DNA of 64,000 bases from Shinisaurus crocodilurus (taxonomy: Eukaryota; Chordata; Lepidosauria; Squamata; Shinisauridae), in the NCBI GenBank assembly GCA_021292165.1, contig CM037877.1:306780063-306844062 (forward strand), in the 5' to 3' direction. The first letter of the stretch is position 1, and each line of letters opens with the position of its first letter. Below the pieces are notes generated by a model that was not told the DNA's origin, did not search any database, and worked only from the letters and a program-made list of their open reading frames with translations. The translations under genes were made by a program, and so were the position numbers. Positions 30,537 to 42,069 of this stretch are shown one piece after another.

Positions 30537-30636
30537 CAGTGTTCAACCTTGGGTCCCCAGATGTTTTTTGGCTGGCTGGGGCATGCTGGGAGTTGTAGGC
30601 CAAAAACATCTGGGGACCCAGGGTTGGAGAACACTG
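30537..30636. mobile_element. Palindromic hAT-like MITE
   Basis: CAGTGTTCAACCTTGGGTCC to CCCAGGGTTGGAGAACACTG, 100 bp. Three bases of the left TIR are missing (TTC-AACC for TTCTCCAACC). Flanking 8-mers do not match. Confidence 0.8.
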
Positions 30637-31014
30637 GGATACAGGAACCTGGACCAGGGTGGTCTTGAGATGGGATTTGCAGAGGGGATAAGACAGACTC
30701 CAGTCCCTGGGTGGGGTTTGGGTGGGGACTGCCCCTTTCCCACAGGAATGCATGGGGCAGATCAATGGCAGATACTTGGCTAGATGTGGAGAGTTAGAAG
30801 CGAAATGGCCCATATGCAACGAGGTGTCATTTGGGGTGGTCATCATTACCCACCCCCACCCCCGCCTCTCCCGTTCATAACGGTATGATGCAGCCGTTTT
30901 GCCTCGCTGACTGTTCTCCGGAGGTTTCGACTAGCAACATTTCCCTTGAAACTGCTTTGCTTTTTCATTCCAAAAGGAAAAAGAAAAGCAAAGCAAACCC
31001 ATTCCCCAAAGCCT
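30637..31014. other. Unassigned
   Basis: No exon or repeat was recognised apart from an AAAGGAAAAAGAAAAGCAAAG purine tract near 30974. Confidence 0.35.
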
Positions 31015-31345
31015 CCTGCCTTTTTGCCATTTAATTAAGCTGATGGCAAGCAGGCAGCCTTCACCTCTTGGCACAGCTCTAGCTCGACTGGGCGGCTGTT
31101 GTCTCATTCGCAGAATTCTGCTTCGGCTTGTTGCTTTGCATCAAAGCACCCAGGCAGACGGGTGGCTGAAGAGGCAGACAGGCTGTGGGGGGCGAGGTTC
31201 AGCCTTACTGATGCAAACCCCCTCTGGGCGCACTCACGCTGTGGATGAAACAGGGACTATTAATTAGTTTGCTTTATCTCACTTCCTCCACGTGTTATTA
31301 CTTGCGGCAACTCTGACTCTCGCAGATAACATGATTCTCTGCTGG
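31015..31345. other. Possible conserved noncoding element
   Basis: A repeat-free stretch with CCATTTAATTAAGCTGATGG (31027), TTGCTTTGCATCAAAGC (31132) and ACTATTAATTAGTTTGCTTT (31257), plus CACGTG near 31290. The motif density suggests a developmental enhancer; this is inference. Confidence 0.3.
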
Positions 31346-32059
31346 TCGGCAACAGGGCATCTCACAGCTCCACTCAGCCAGCCATGTGTGAGACGTGGGG
31401 AGGAGCAAACCACTTTCCCAGCCAGCCAGCCAGCCAGGGCCGCCTCTTGTGTGGCTGGTTGGGAGATCTACTCTTGGACAGGGAGCAGTTTCAGGGAGGA
31501 AAGAGGTGCAGGATTTTGCACGGCACTTTCTAGGCAGTCCTTCATTTGGATCGCGTCGCTGTGTTGGCCCCGATCACCCCTTCTCCACCATTTGGACCAG
31601 TGGGGATCAGCAGAGGGCTCCGCCTTCCCCTGAATTGGTCCATCAAGCCCAATTCTGTCCACTCCAACCGGCAGTGACTTCCCAGGGTCTCGGGGGGGCC
31701 TTTCCCAGCCCTCCTGTCTGAGCTCCCTTTGAAACACACACACACGCCTGGAGATGCTAAGGACTGGACCAAGAGCTGACTGGGCTGTGGCCCCTCCATG
31801 GGTGCCAGTGTGCCGGAATTATCCTTCAAGCACCTGAGAGAATCCCTGCCCAGAGGCATCTCGGAATGGTCATCCTAGCTTGGCAGATACCATCGTGATG
31901 TGGGCAAAGGCATGGTAGGAGCTCACCCAAAGCGCTCACCGACTGCAGACACAAAGGAGCGGCGGGGGGGGGGGGACGGACGACGACACATTGCTGCTTC
32001 CCAGGGACGACAGACGCCCCTCATGAAGATGGTGAAGACTCAGGTCCACCTTGTTTGCT
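31346..32059. other. Unassigned
   Basis: (CAGC)n-like CCAGCCAGCCAGCCAGCCAG at 31419-31438. No exon was recognised; the paired frames on both strands are unsupported. Confidence 0.35.
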
Positions 32060-32700
32060 GGCACTGACCACTAGGGACACGTTCTCCCGGTGCTCAAAAG
32101 TCTTCCGTAGGCTTCCAGTTTTTTTCTGGGCCCAGTTCAAAGTGCTGGTCTTGACCAGTAAAGCCCTAAACTGCCTGGGCCTGCCGCCTGGGGGGGGGGA
32201 CGACCTGCCCAAGCATTGGAGAGCCCCTTCTCTGTGTGCCCTGCCTTCTGAGATTTGGCAGGTGAGGCGAGGAGAGACTGGCCTTTCTGAGGCAGCGCCC
32301 AACGCACGGAATACCTTCCTCAGACGCGTCCATCGTCTTTGTTATGGTTTGGGTGCCTTTCTGGTCATCAGGCCTTTTAGTGGTCATAATTAGGATCCCT
32401 CTCTTTTCTCTTCGCTGATCTTAGTGGCCGCTTTATTAATTATTACTGGTTTATTGTTCTGCTGCTTTTATTGCTGTTGACCACTGCTTGCTTTCTGGGT
32501 TTTTTAAAAAAACAAATTCTGACAGTGCCATCCTGCGCACGTCCACTCAGAAGCAAGTCCCACTTAGTTTAATGGGACTTACTTCAAGATAAGTTTGCAT
32601 AGGACCGCACCCTTACTGTATTAAATTACCTTGTTGTAAGCTGCCTTGAAGCTTTTAAAGTTGAAAGGCAGGGTAGAAATCAACTTAAATAAATAAAAGT
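32060..32700 (+). mobile_element. L2-clade LINE 3' region, interrupted
   Basis: The frame 32055-32393 includes a degraded L2 block (RLPVFFWAQFKVLVLTSKAL) and APSLCALPSE. The 3' tail is CTTGTTGTAAGCTGCCTTGA to GGCAGGGTAGAAATCAACTT with AAATAAATAAAA (32640-32698). A TACTCAGAAGCAAGT-type repeat (about 32520-32625) is inserted before the tail. Confidence 0.75.
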
Positions 32701-33197
32701 GAGTGAGGAGATGGCGGCAGCCTCCCATCCAGTTAGGCCAGGCTGCATGGCTGCGAACCAAGGCTCAGGATTGCAACTCAGTCCTCCCAAAGTGTCTATG
32801 AGCAGAACATGGGAATTGCTGAGCTAGGTCAAACCAAAGGCCTGTCCAGACCAGGGTGTGTGTGTGCGTGTGAGGGAGAGGGGGCTCACGCACCTGGTGG
32901 GTTCTGATGCACCAATGAACCAGTGCAGTTTGCAAGCAGGAATTCTGTGCTGCACGGGCGTGGGGGCGTTTGAAATAGTGCTCAGTCCCTGAACTTATTT
33001 TCACTCCAGGAATCAGCCTAAGAAGAGAGCGCCATTTGAACATGGAGAGCGCGCCTTTCCTGGCAAGCCGAGGAACCTTCCTCCCGGCTGCCTTTCCTCA
33101 CCATCTCTGCCTGGCCTGCAGTGACTTTCAGGAAGCCCTGACTTGCTCCACAGTCAGGTGGCAGAGGTGGATCCAGCTGAGATGGGCTCCAAAGGGC

Positions 33198-33229
<32 letters not shown>

Positions 33230-33280
33230 CCAAAAGGGCACCTTGCAGACTGGTGTGTGTGTGTGTGTGTGTGTGTGTCT
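33198..33280 (+). repeat. Two (GT)n microsatellites
   Basis: (TG)n at 33198-33226 and (GT)n at 33253-33278, separated by 26 bases. A third tract is at 33525. Confidence 0.95.
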
Positions 33281-33522
33281 ATTTAACTCTGTTGACCTCC
33301 CGTTTGCAAACCCATCAATGCAGGCTGATTTTTCAATTACCTCCCCGCACGTCTCTTTCTACTATTTTCTACTCAGGTGGCCATGATCCCATGCAAAAGT
33401 GTGCCTCCTCAGACAACCCACTTTCTCAAGTGCCCCAAGCCACTCCCTGCTTCCTGGGCACTTTTCTCATAAGCTGACCAACCACTGTGCGCCCAATTTC
33501 AGGTAAACAAGAAACCACCCTT

Positions 33523-33524
<2 letters not shown>

Positions 33525-33560
<36 letters not shown>
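33525..33560 (+). repeat. (GT)n microsatellite
   Basis: About 18 uninterrupted GT units. Confidence 0.95.
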
Positions 33561-34208
33561 AACTGCTGTGTCCCTGTTTATGAAGGTGGGAGCTATATCA
33601 TGACTGCTCCAAAAAGCCCCCACCCCACCCTTCTGCATGAATCGTGAGCCCTCCATTTGTACCTCCTCTTGGGTCTGAAGTGATTGTGGGTGGCGGTGGA
33701 CACATGAGCTGGAGTCTTGTTTGTGGCTTATGCCCGCCCTCCCTTCCTCCTGACAGTGGAGTGCGCTGAAGGCTTTGTACAGTGAAAAGCTTCCTAGCGG
33801 CAGAACACAATGCAATGCACAGCCACCTAAAGGAATGGAGAATTAGCCACCCCAGAAGCATCTGGCTCAGCAAAACCTAAGCATTCGCAACCAGCCCTCT
33901 CTCTGCCAGCAAGGAGAGGGAGCTGCAGACTGCAAGCTGCCGAGGATGGATCAGCGCTGACTCTCTGGAAGAGGCTGGGTGGGGGTGGCTTTTGTGTGTG
34001 TGTGGGGGGTGCAGTTTGATCTGCAGAGTGCTATAGATTATTTTGCCACAAGAGCCATGACTTTAGCCAAGCATGGGCAAGTACACAGAGCAAAGAAAGC
34101 ACCCCACCCCAAAACAGAGATGCACAAATACTGGGCAAAATCTTTAATTAGAAATGTATGAATTCATAAACCTTGTCTCTGAATACAAAAATACATGGAA
34201 AAGATGAT
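33561..34208. other. Unassigned
   Basis: No exon or repeat was recognised. Confidence 0.35.
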
Positions 34209-34822
34209 ACCAGTTGGTGCAGCATAGAGGCCAAGAGGCTGAGCTGGGAATCAGGAAGACCTTGGCTGGAATCTTACCTTTGCCATGAACTCACTAGGGG
34301 CTTTTCTATGCTCATCATTCCCTGCTCACAGTTGTTTACTGGTTCTTTTGATGACGATATGACCCTCCAGTTTCGCTTCTGGGTCTAATGGGTACTTTTG
34401 ATGAGGTTTCTTTTTTAAGAGCAGGAGAAAAATGCAGCATTTCATTGTGAAAGTGAAGGAAACAATTTTTCACTTGTGTATTTGCACTATTCCGCTGTAC
34501 CACAGTGCCACCCAGAGGTTATGTAGTGGGAAAGCAGGAAAGGAAGGCTCCTCCTGTAGAGCTTGGATCTCAGTTCTGTGCTGAAACCAAAAGTAAATAC
34601 AGCAGATTTACAGCTGATTTACAGCTGCATGTAGAAAAGCTCTAGGTGACCTTAGGCAAGCTTCTCTCTCTGAGCCTCAGTCCCCACATCTGAAATGCAA
34701 TTTCTTACCAAATGTAAGAAATAAATGCAGGATAATAATACTGACTTACTTGCAGGGTTATTGTAAGGCCTGCAAGAAGATAATGCATGCAAAACCCTTT
34801 GAACATTTGCTCTATACAAATG
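34209..34822 (+). mobile_element. CORE/MIR-like SINE split by a TIR element
   Basis: Left part 34209-34296 (tRNA head, then CATGAACTCACTAGG) and right part from about 34647 (CTAGGTGACCTTAGGCAAGC, AATAATACTGACTTACTTGC, AGGGTTATTGTAAGG, to the (GTT)n tail). Removing the insertion restores a normal SINE reading CTCACTAGGTGACCTTAGGC, with CTAGG present at both junctions. Confidence 0.8.
34297..34646. mobile_element. TIR element (CTTTTCTA.ATG ends), copy 2
   Basis: Ends GGCTTTTCTATGCTC and GCATGTAGAAAAGCT. The interior segment ACCACAGTGCCACCCAGAGG (34500) matches the 7565-8522 copy. It sits in the 34209 SINE with CTAGG at both junctions, a possible 5-bp duplication. Confidence 0.7.
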
Positions 34823-34853
<31 letters not shown>

Positions 34854-34855
34854 AT
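34822..34855 (+). repeat. (GTT)n microsatellite
   Basis: About ten GTT units forming the 3' tail of the SINE just upstream. Confidence 0.95.
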
Positions 34856-34867
34856 CATTATTATTAT

Positions 34868-35269
34868 GTAAACATACAGGAGACCATCTTATGATACATA
34901 AATACATTTTGCACAGCTTCCATGCAGTCTTGATGTTGGGTCACTAGAAATGCAACGAGAAGCCCATCAACTCATGTACTAAGGAATCTGTGAAGTCAGG
35001 ATCATCGTGTATCGATTGATCGTGGGGGTGTTACTGGGTGATCTGAAAGAGCTTTGAAGGTACATAAGCATGGAGGGCAGCGGGTGGGGTGCCCAATAGC
35101 TCCAGGGGTTGGGGGGGGCTTTTATGAGTTGAGGGTGTTTCTTAAAGTCATGGGGGGGGGGAGGCCTGGCTGAAGCCTTCAGAAGCCAGGCAGGAGGCAC
35201 CCTCCGCCTCCGAGATGGAGCCTGTGGTTCAAAGCGCAACCTGATGGATGTGTGCTGATTTGCAGGCTC
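34868..35269. other. Unassigned
   Basis: ATCGTGTATCGATTGATCGTG near 35003 is notable but unexplained. G-runs at 35110 and 35152. No exon was recognised. Confidence 0.35.
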
Positions 35270-36150
35270 CCCATCCATGCGAACAATAACTTACAGTGGA
35301 AGACCGACAACCTGGTCTTCTGCGCGGGTTCAATGCTAAGGGGGTAGCGAGTCCTGGGGGCGGGCCTTCTCCGAGGTCCCCAGCGACTATCACCCTTAGC
35401 CCAGAACAAAGGGATAACTTATAGCCACAAAAGTATCTTTTATAAAACAAGTTTATTTACAAAATTACCTTCACCAACCCAGACACACGCCAGCAATACA
35501 GCTTATCAGTATGGTACAAAGTAGCAAGCAAGAGGTCTCAAGGACACCGTGATTTCAGGGCTCTCAGCTAGTTAGTTCAGCTCGGGCTCCAGCAGAGGCC
35601 CGGTCAACCGCATGCTGCTAGCTGGGTTCCCGGCGGAGGTCCGGTCTACCCAAGCGGCTTGTGAGTGATTTCAGCTTGGTTTCCCGGGGGTCCGGTCAAC
35701 CCAAGTGGCCAGTGATTTCACCTTGGTTTCCCGGGGGTCCGGTCAACCCAAGCGGCCAGTGATTTCAGCTAGCTGGAGCGCGCCGGGTTCTGCTACCCGG
35801 GGTTGCCAATCCCTTCGTTCCCTTACCCCAAGCATGGGGCAAGATTGCTGATCAGGTCCAACAACTCAGTTCCCTTGCGCAGGGTGTTTTATACCTTGGG
35901 TTTCAGGTAGCCCCTCCCTCTGCAATCAGGTGGGTGGCCAATCAGGTGGGTTGCCACCCTCCTCAGGTGGGCGGCCAATCAGGTGGGCTGCCACCCTCCT
36001 CAGGCGGGTGGCCAATCAGGTGGGTTGCCACCTTCCCCCTGTGGGGTGGGGTCCCTTTGAAGCCACTTGCTTAATGGTCCCATCTTGTGGTGTTGAATGG
36101 TCCTTTCTTACGGGTGCCGAAGGGTCTGCTCTGGCAAGGTATTCAAGTCT
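35270..36150 (-). mobile_element. LTR-like region with enhancer-type tandem repeats
   Basis: Read on the minus strand: three ~40-bp tandem repeats each carrying the GGCCAATCAGGTGGG CCAAT motif (35925-36035), then a TATA box GTATAAAA (about 35889-35896), a second tandem repeat of about 43 bp with GGTTTCCCGGGGGTCCGGTC (35640-35770), and a polyadenylation signal GTAAATAAAC (about 35450). This U3-TATA-R-poly(A) order fits an LTR. The TG..CA ends, target duplication and any internal coding region were not found. Confidence 0.45.
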
Positions 36151-36945
36151 TATGTAGATGGGGCTGATATACGAGAGCATTGACGAACCTGGGGATGCTT
36201 CCTGCCTTCCCCCCTGGGGTGATTCTATGCAGATGTTGTTTGTCCCTTTTGGTCTCTGTGGAGACTGGCTGTCTCCCCCCCCCCCCGGGTCTCCTTCCCC
36301 CCTCCTTGGTGAGTGTGTGTGTGTGTCAGAAAGGGGTTTTAGGTTGGCTTTCTCCACACTTACATTTTTGGAAAAAGCTGTGATTGCATTAAAACAACCA
36401 ACTACTAGGTGGTCAGTGCACCAGCATTCAATCTATGCTGTGTAGCAGTGCATGCAATGCTAAGGTGAGGGCCCCTCCCAATTCTGAACTGGTGCCCATA
36501 AGGCAAAGTTTGGTTATGCACAGGTTGAGCTGGGGAGGAAGGGATCCAACTCCATATATTTTCCTAATCCTAATACTAATGCAACTGAGCTGGCTGAGAA
36601 AGAATAGTTGCTTTGGATTTTCCGTTTTTGTGCATCACCCGTTCCTCTGCTATGCAACACCCTGGACATGGCAAGACCAGATCCCGTGATGCGCTCTCAT
36701 CCTCCCTGCAGACTTGAAGGTTGTAATGTGGTTGATAAGACCACACAGATCCGCTTCCTTCCTTTCCTTTTTCTCCACTGGAGCAATTTCCGCAGTAGCT
36801 GTTAAGGTGCCCCAAGACTCTTTGCAGTTCCTTTTGATTTTATGTTGTAAAAAAACCGAGCACCACGGACAGCTCCTCCCTGATTCACTAGAGGAGGAAA
36901 ATTGGGCAGGTAGATATCTTTCTATCAAGTTCCTCCCACTGCCCA
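36151..36945. other. Unassigned
   Basis: C-run at 36273-36284, a short (GT)n at 36314. May include the upstream edge of the LTR-like region. No exon was recognised. Confidence 0.3.
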
Positions 36946-36949
36946 CGGG

Positions 36950-37085
36950 ATCCCACAAGCAGGACATGAGTGCAAGAGCACCTTCCCACCCATGTTCCCC
37001 AGCAACTGGAGTATTTAGGCATGCTGGAAGAAGCACATGGCCAGTCAGGACTGGTAGCCGTCCAATCCCCTTTTAAAGTCATTTA
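36950..37085 (-). mobile_element. CR1 subfamily-2 fragment
   Basis: CCCACAAGCAGGACATGAGT to CCCATGTTCCCCAGCAACTG and CCAATCCCCTTTTAAAGTCA: reversed CR1 3' region. Confidence 0.8.
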
Positions 37086-37448
37086 AAGCTATTGGGGGAT
37101 GGGGAATCTCTGACCTCCAGAATCCACAGCTGAGCAATACCTTTATTAGGACCAAGCAAAATGGCAGAAAAGAGTGAGCAAGCTTTCGAGTTCTCCAGAA
37201 CCATCAGGTGAGATGGTACAAGAAACAGGGGGCGGGGAGTAAAAATGTTAGGCAGCTTAGACTCAGTCTCAAGGTGGAGACTGCAGACTGAATGAATTCG
37301 TCAGTGGAAGGTTTTGCAGGTACCGGATTACACCTCGCATTCTGGGACAGAGAAGCAACCGTTGTTCCCCCCCCTCTTGTCTGAAAACATAAAGGCCAGC
37401 TGAAACACACAGGTTCCCAGGCAGGCTGAGTGCAGAAGTAAACAGATA

Positions 37449-37709
37449 CAGTAATACCTTGGATTGCAAGCATAATTTGTTCCGGAACCGTGCTTGTAAT
37501 CCAAAACACTCTTATATCAAAGCGAGTCTCTGGTGGGCATGAGCGGGGCCTATTTCAGCCTGCTACGCCCGCTTGAGGCGAGCGGTTACATCCCTACGAC
37601 TACTTGTCTTGCAAGACCCTGCTCGTTTATCAAGCCAAAAAAATTAATTTTTTTGCTTGTCTTGCAAAATGCTCTCAGACCAAGTTACTTGCAATCCAAG
37701 GTATTACTG
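37449..37709. mobile_element. Mariner/Tigger-like MITE, copy 2
   Basis: A 261-bp element with ends CAGTAATACCTTGGATTGCA and CAATCCAAGGTATTACTG, flanked by TA on both sides (37447-37448, 37710-37711). Ends are better preserved than in copy 1 at 19831. Non-coding. Confidence 0.92.
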
Positions 37710-39654
37710 TACATGGCAGTGTTTATATTAGTAAACCAGAAATTAATTTTAGGAGGTGCACGAGGAAAAAAAGTTCCTGTGCGTTCTCTGGCTGAGTCCC
37801 CCACCAGGAAACAGACACAGGCAATATCCACTACTTCTGCTGTGCCTCCGTTCATTCCATTGTACCAGTGGGACCCACCACTAGAGTAACAGGCAGCCAG
37901 AACCTCCTACAGCAACCCTAGAAATAAGCCAAATGCTCGTTCCCAGAATGGGGCAGATCAGTGGACCTGAACTCCACTGATCTTCCTTGTTCTGGGAATG
38001 ACTGTCTTGGTTAATTTCTGATTGCTTTAGGAACGGCCAGCTTCCCCTTGTGCCAGTGGTGGTCCTGCTGGAGTAGTGGCAGCATTGGATACTACTGCCC
38101 ACGATGTGGAGAGACCTACTTCTAGGAGGGGCACTGGATGGTGGTGTCGGGGTATTGTAGTGTACCTCTGCACTAAAGTAGTGACCCCCCCCCACAGATA
38201 TTGCCCAAACTAGTTCAAAAAGCTGAACCATGCAAGTTTAGTAGATTCACATGCTTTCCCTCAAAGTGCATTATTTATTCTACTTTTGCATGGCTAAGAG
38301 CCACGTCGGGCGTCATGTTCCTCCCCACTGACCCCCAGAAATGCCACTGGGTCCTGGATTTAAGGATTTTACCATGTACAGTCCAACACTGCCAAGAAAT
38401 CTTCCCTGCCAGAAGGGCTAAAAAAACACACACTGTGCTTTAAAAAAAAAACTAGGACTAGGCTTAGGTGCTGAATTCTGTGGACAGCTCCAGCAATTGG
38501 CAACCCACCCCGGCAATAGGTCACTCTGGGTTGGTTGCCGGCGGAACAACCCACAGTGAGCTTGGCAGACGACCGACCGGGCTCGCTGCGGGTGGTTCGC
38601 CCCCTCCTCCCCTCTGGGTCCTCCTGCGGGGATCCCAGGGGATCCCGCAGAAGGACTGCCTTGTCTCCCTCCTCCCTACTGAGATTCTGAATTCCACCCA
38701 AGCAGCACCTGGATCCTGGGAGTGGCAGTCAGTGGTTGGCAAACATTCCCCCCCCCCTATTTTTGCACACACAGTATGCACAAAAAAATTCAATTTTTTA
38801 TTTTAATTTTTTTTTTTAGCTGCACTTCCACAACTGCACAGGAGCACAGTTGTGTGCGTGTGGAAATGGGGACCTTCAGTTGGGCCATGTCAGTGGGGGG
38901 ACAGGACGGGACGGACACCTGCTGTCAGAGTACAGGTACCAACCCTGGACATTGACCCAGAGAGGGTCCAAATAGGCTTATTCTTCCCTTTGCTTTCTCT
39001 TGACAGTTGTCAAAAAGGCAAGCTGTCAAGGAAAAAGAGGGTGGTGAGACTGACACCCCCTTTGCAGCAAGATCCTCATTCTCTCCTCCCGCTGCTTCAT
39101 CGTCCTCGGAGTGATGCACATTTTGCACTGTTTCCCAAGACTCTGCTTGGGAAAGTGCAAAAGTGCACCCCACCCCACCCCTTATCTGGGGGAAAGGAAC
39201 TTTGACAGATAGCTGACAAAACTCTGGGTCTCCTTTAAAAAGGATTTTTGACAGGGAAATGGGTGGGTTTTGCCTGGCATTGCACTTTAAGTCTCTTTTT
39301 TTTATGTAATTCTTTAAAAATCTAAAACATCAACATAATAAATTCACAAGCACGTCCCTGAAACAACAGAACATCTCGACAGTTCTATGAATATTTGCCA
39401 AATTTCTTTTTAATGTCTCAGCTTGTTTTCTAAAAACTTGCAGAACTGGATTGCAGTGGACTCATAGGCAGACTGTGGGGGAAAAATTGCAAAGGGACTG
39501 GGGCTGTGAAAAAGGAGCCCCCGACCTTTGCCGTGGCACATCTAATATATCAAACATTAGGATCTGAAATGGGGCCTCCTCAGAAGATCTTAATGGACAG
39601 AGAGATTTGTATGGGGACGGGGGGGTGGGGGGCATTCCCTAAGTACACCAGCTC
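37710..39654. other. Unassigned, about 1.9 kb
   Basis: No gene was recognised. An A/T-rich tract (AATTTTTTATTTTAATTTTTT, near 38790) and several homopolymers. The segment 38490-38620 with GGTTGGTTGCCGGCGGAACA is CpG-rich and may be an old DNA element. Confidence 0.3.
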
Positions 39655-40565
39655 CAGGCCTTTGGGGATTTTATAGATTAAAACCAGCAGGTTGAATTGC
39701 ACAAAGACCAAGCGGGTAGCCTGGCTTTACCCTGCTTTCTGCATCTTCCTAGCAAGAGAGACCTGTGTCCCCACTGTAACACAGCAGCGCATCACATTCC
39801 CCACAGCAGGCTAAGGGAAGGGGGGGGAAGAAGGGGGCTTCCTGGCAGATTGTTCCTGCCCAGTGTTGTCATTGCCTGTACATTAGCAGCTCCTCCCCTC
39901 CCCTCAGACAAACGCGCGCACACACACAGTGCAGTCCCTGTGAGCAGCAAGAGCCTGGATGGATGCCGTTCCAACCCCCCCCCCCCGGGGAGAGCAGAAA
40001 GGCTCAGGAGCGGCCCCCGGGGCCTGTCTGGCACCCCTGGTGCGTCTGGTGTGGCACACGCTTCCCTTCAATTGCAGATCGTTTTTTGTGCCTGGGCTTG
40101 TGTGTCACACGCTCGGGTGCTTCAGACAGGGGTGACCCCATTTCTCTCCACAGATCTTTCCCCCCCCCCCCCCCGCTAGTTAAAATGAGATCATGAATCA
40201 CTTTTATTCATTTATTCATTTTTGGAGTCCATATCCAGTCCATCCAGAGGCAGGGAAAGCTTGAAAATGTGGTCACAGTGCAAGTAAACTGCACAGATCA
40301 TGGTGGGACCGGAAGATGCTCTGTCCTGGGCGGCACAAAGATGGTATGGGAAGCACATGCACACTCAGCTGGCCCGAATGGCCATGACAGAGTTCGCACA
40401 ACATTGTCAGTGTCGACAGTTCTGGGCCAGGTGGGCCGGGTGGAGTCCGGCTCAGTGCAAGGTGGCTTCCAATGTTCTTACGGAAGCAGAGTCAAGAGGA
40501 GTCTTTCTGGCACCAGCAGGACTTTCAGGGCTCAAGTGAGTCGTGATCTCTGATGGAGCAATGCA
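39655..40565. other. Unassigned
   Basis: ATTTTATAGATTAAAACCAG near 39669 resembles a piece of an L2-like LINE. C-runs at 39976 and 40159. No exon was recognised. Confidence 0.3.
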
Positions 40566-40760
40566 GCCAGCTGCCGTGGAGCAGGCCAGGCCATTGGTCC
40601 ATCCAGCCCAGCGTTGTCAAGTCTGACTAGCAGTGCCTCTCTGGCCTCAGGCAGGGGACTTCCTCCATCACCTGCTACCTGGTCCTTTCGACTGGAGATG
40701 GTGGGAACTGTGCCAGGACCTTCTGCATGCAGAACAAGTCCTCTGCCATGGAGCCACGGT
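40566..40760 (-). repeat. tRNA-derived SINE fragment (reverse)
   Basis: GCCATTGGTCCATCCAGCCC then TGACTAGCAGTGCCTC and CTTCTGCATGCAGAACAAGT then CCTCTGCCATGGAGCC: reversed SINE 3'-to-5' order ending in the tRNA-like head. Same family as 5010 and 57960. Confidence 0.6.
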
Positions 40761-40959
40761 TCCTGCCCAGCTCCTGCCCGTCTGGTCTCGAGCTAGCTGC
40801 ACTGGCCCCTCTCCGACTCCAGTCATGGGCCTTATCCTGTGCCTTTGTGTTCCTCGTGCAGCCCTGTAGCTTCTGCTCTATCTTTGGCCTACACAGGCCT
40901 GTGATGCACTCTCAGCAAGAATGGCAAGCCGAGATTGCTGTGGGCCAGGCACGTGAATC

Positions 40960-41160
40960 CGACACAATCCATCAGATAAATCAACGACCAATCAACTGGC
41001 CCGCCAGGCTGCCAGCTCCTTGATCATCCATCATTTCCCCAAGCAATTAATTAGTCAGTCAGGCTTCGATCCATCCCTACTCAGGGCTAATAATAATAAT
41101 CCTAATGGATGCTCTGCATTTTTTGCTGCCTTGAGACAAAATAAAAGTCTGGCAGGCGCA
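40960..41160. other. Possible conserved noncoding element
   Basis: ATCCATCAGATAAATCAACG (40967), CTTGATCATCCATCA (41017), CCAAGCAATTAATTAGTCAG (41040) and GGGCTAATAATAATAAT (41084): PBX/HOX- and homeodomain-like cores in repeat-free sequence. Function is inferred from motifs only. Confidence 0.3.
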
Positions 41161-42069
41161 GAGTGTGGAACAGAGCGACGGACGGAGCAAGCAGAGCCCA
41201 GGGCAGCTTCACACTGTGAGGGGAAAGGAGGAGAGCACTACAGACTCCACAAACATGCACACCACTCATTTCATTTGCACAGGGGCGCACTCAGGTGGCA
41301 GCATTTCCGGAGTGGAGAGCGATGAGATTAATTCTTGGCAGGCACTTGGCAAGTGCCCAACGAACTGCCTAGAGGAGCAGCAGCCGCAGCGGCGGGCAGC
41401 ATACGTCAGGGCCGAGCGGTCGCTCAGGGCATAGGTTAGGTCAGGAGGTTCGTATAATTAGCTCGAGGGTCACACAGTAAATCTTCTCTAGTCTGACTCC
41501 CTGCTTAATAAGCCCTAGGTCACCATACATAATGTAAGAAGAGGCGTGCTAGATCAAAACTAGAAGAAATACGTTTGCCTTGATAACCGCACCTTTGGGA
41601 ACTCATCACTTTCTCAGAAAGTGCCGGTGGGGGAGACTCTCCTTGGGATTGGTGTCTCCTGGGAAGAGTTCTGGCTTTGTGTTTGGATTAGGCCAGCTGC
41701 ATGATCGGGGAGAGTCCTCCTGGCGGCTCTCTCCCCGGCGATCAGGGCACTGCTGATGGGGTTCTTTCACCCAAGGTGGCTCCTGCCTGCCCATGTGGCA
41801 GAACCCAGTGAGGGAAAGGGCAGAACCCAGCTTCCCCTGATGAGCCCAGGGGTCTTCCATGGGGAAAGGTGCCCGTCCTCCTTTTCCGGGATTCCACCCA
41901 GAGTGGATAATAGCTCCCTGGGCAGGCCTTCTCTTTAGGACTGGGAGAGTGTCAGACAGTGTGACAAACTCTTCCTGTTTAGCCAGGATGGAAAGACACC
42001 AGGGGCCAGACCTGCCGCCCCGTTGCTCCCGGCTTCTTCCTCTACTCCAGTGCAAAGCGACGCAGACTC
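41161..42069. other. Unassigned
   Basis: A 40-bp CR1-type stub (GTAAGAAGAGGCGTGCTAGA, 41534). GCGATGAGATTAATTCTTGG near 41319 may extend the AT-rich island. No exon was recognised. Confidence 0.3.

Noticed and set aside
33198..33560. Cysteine/valine-rich open frames over (GT)n
   Set aside because: Translation of a dinucleotide microsatellite.
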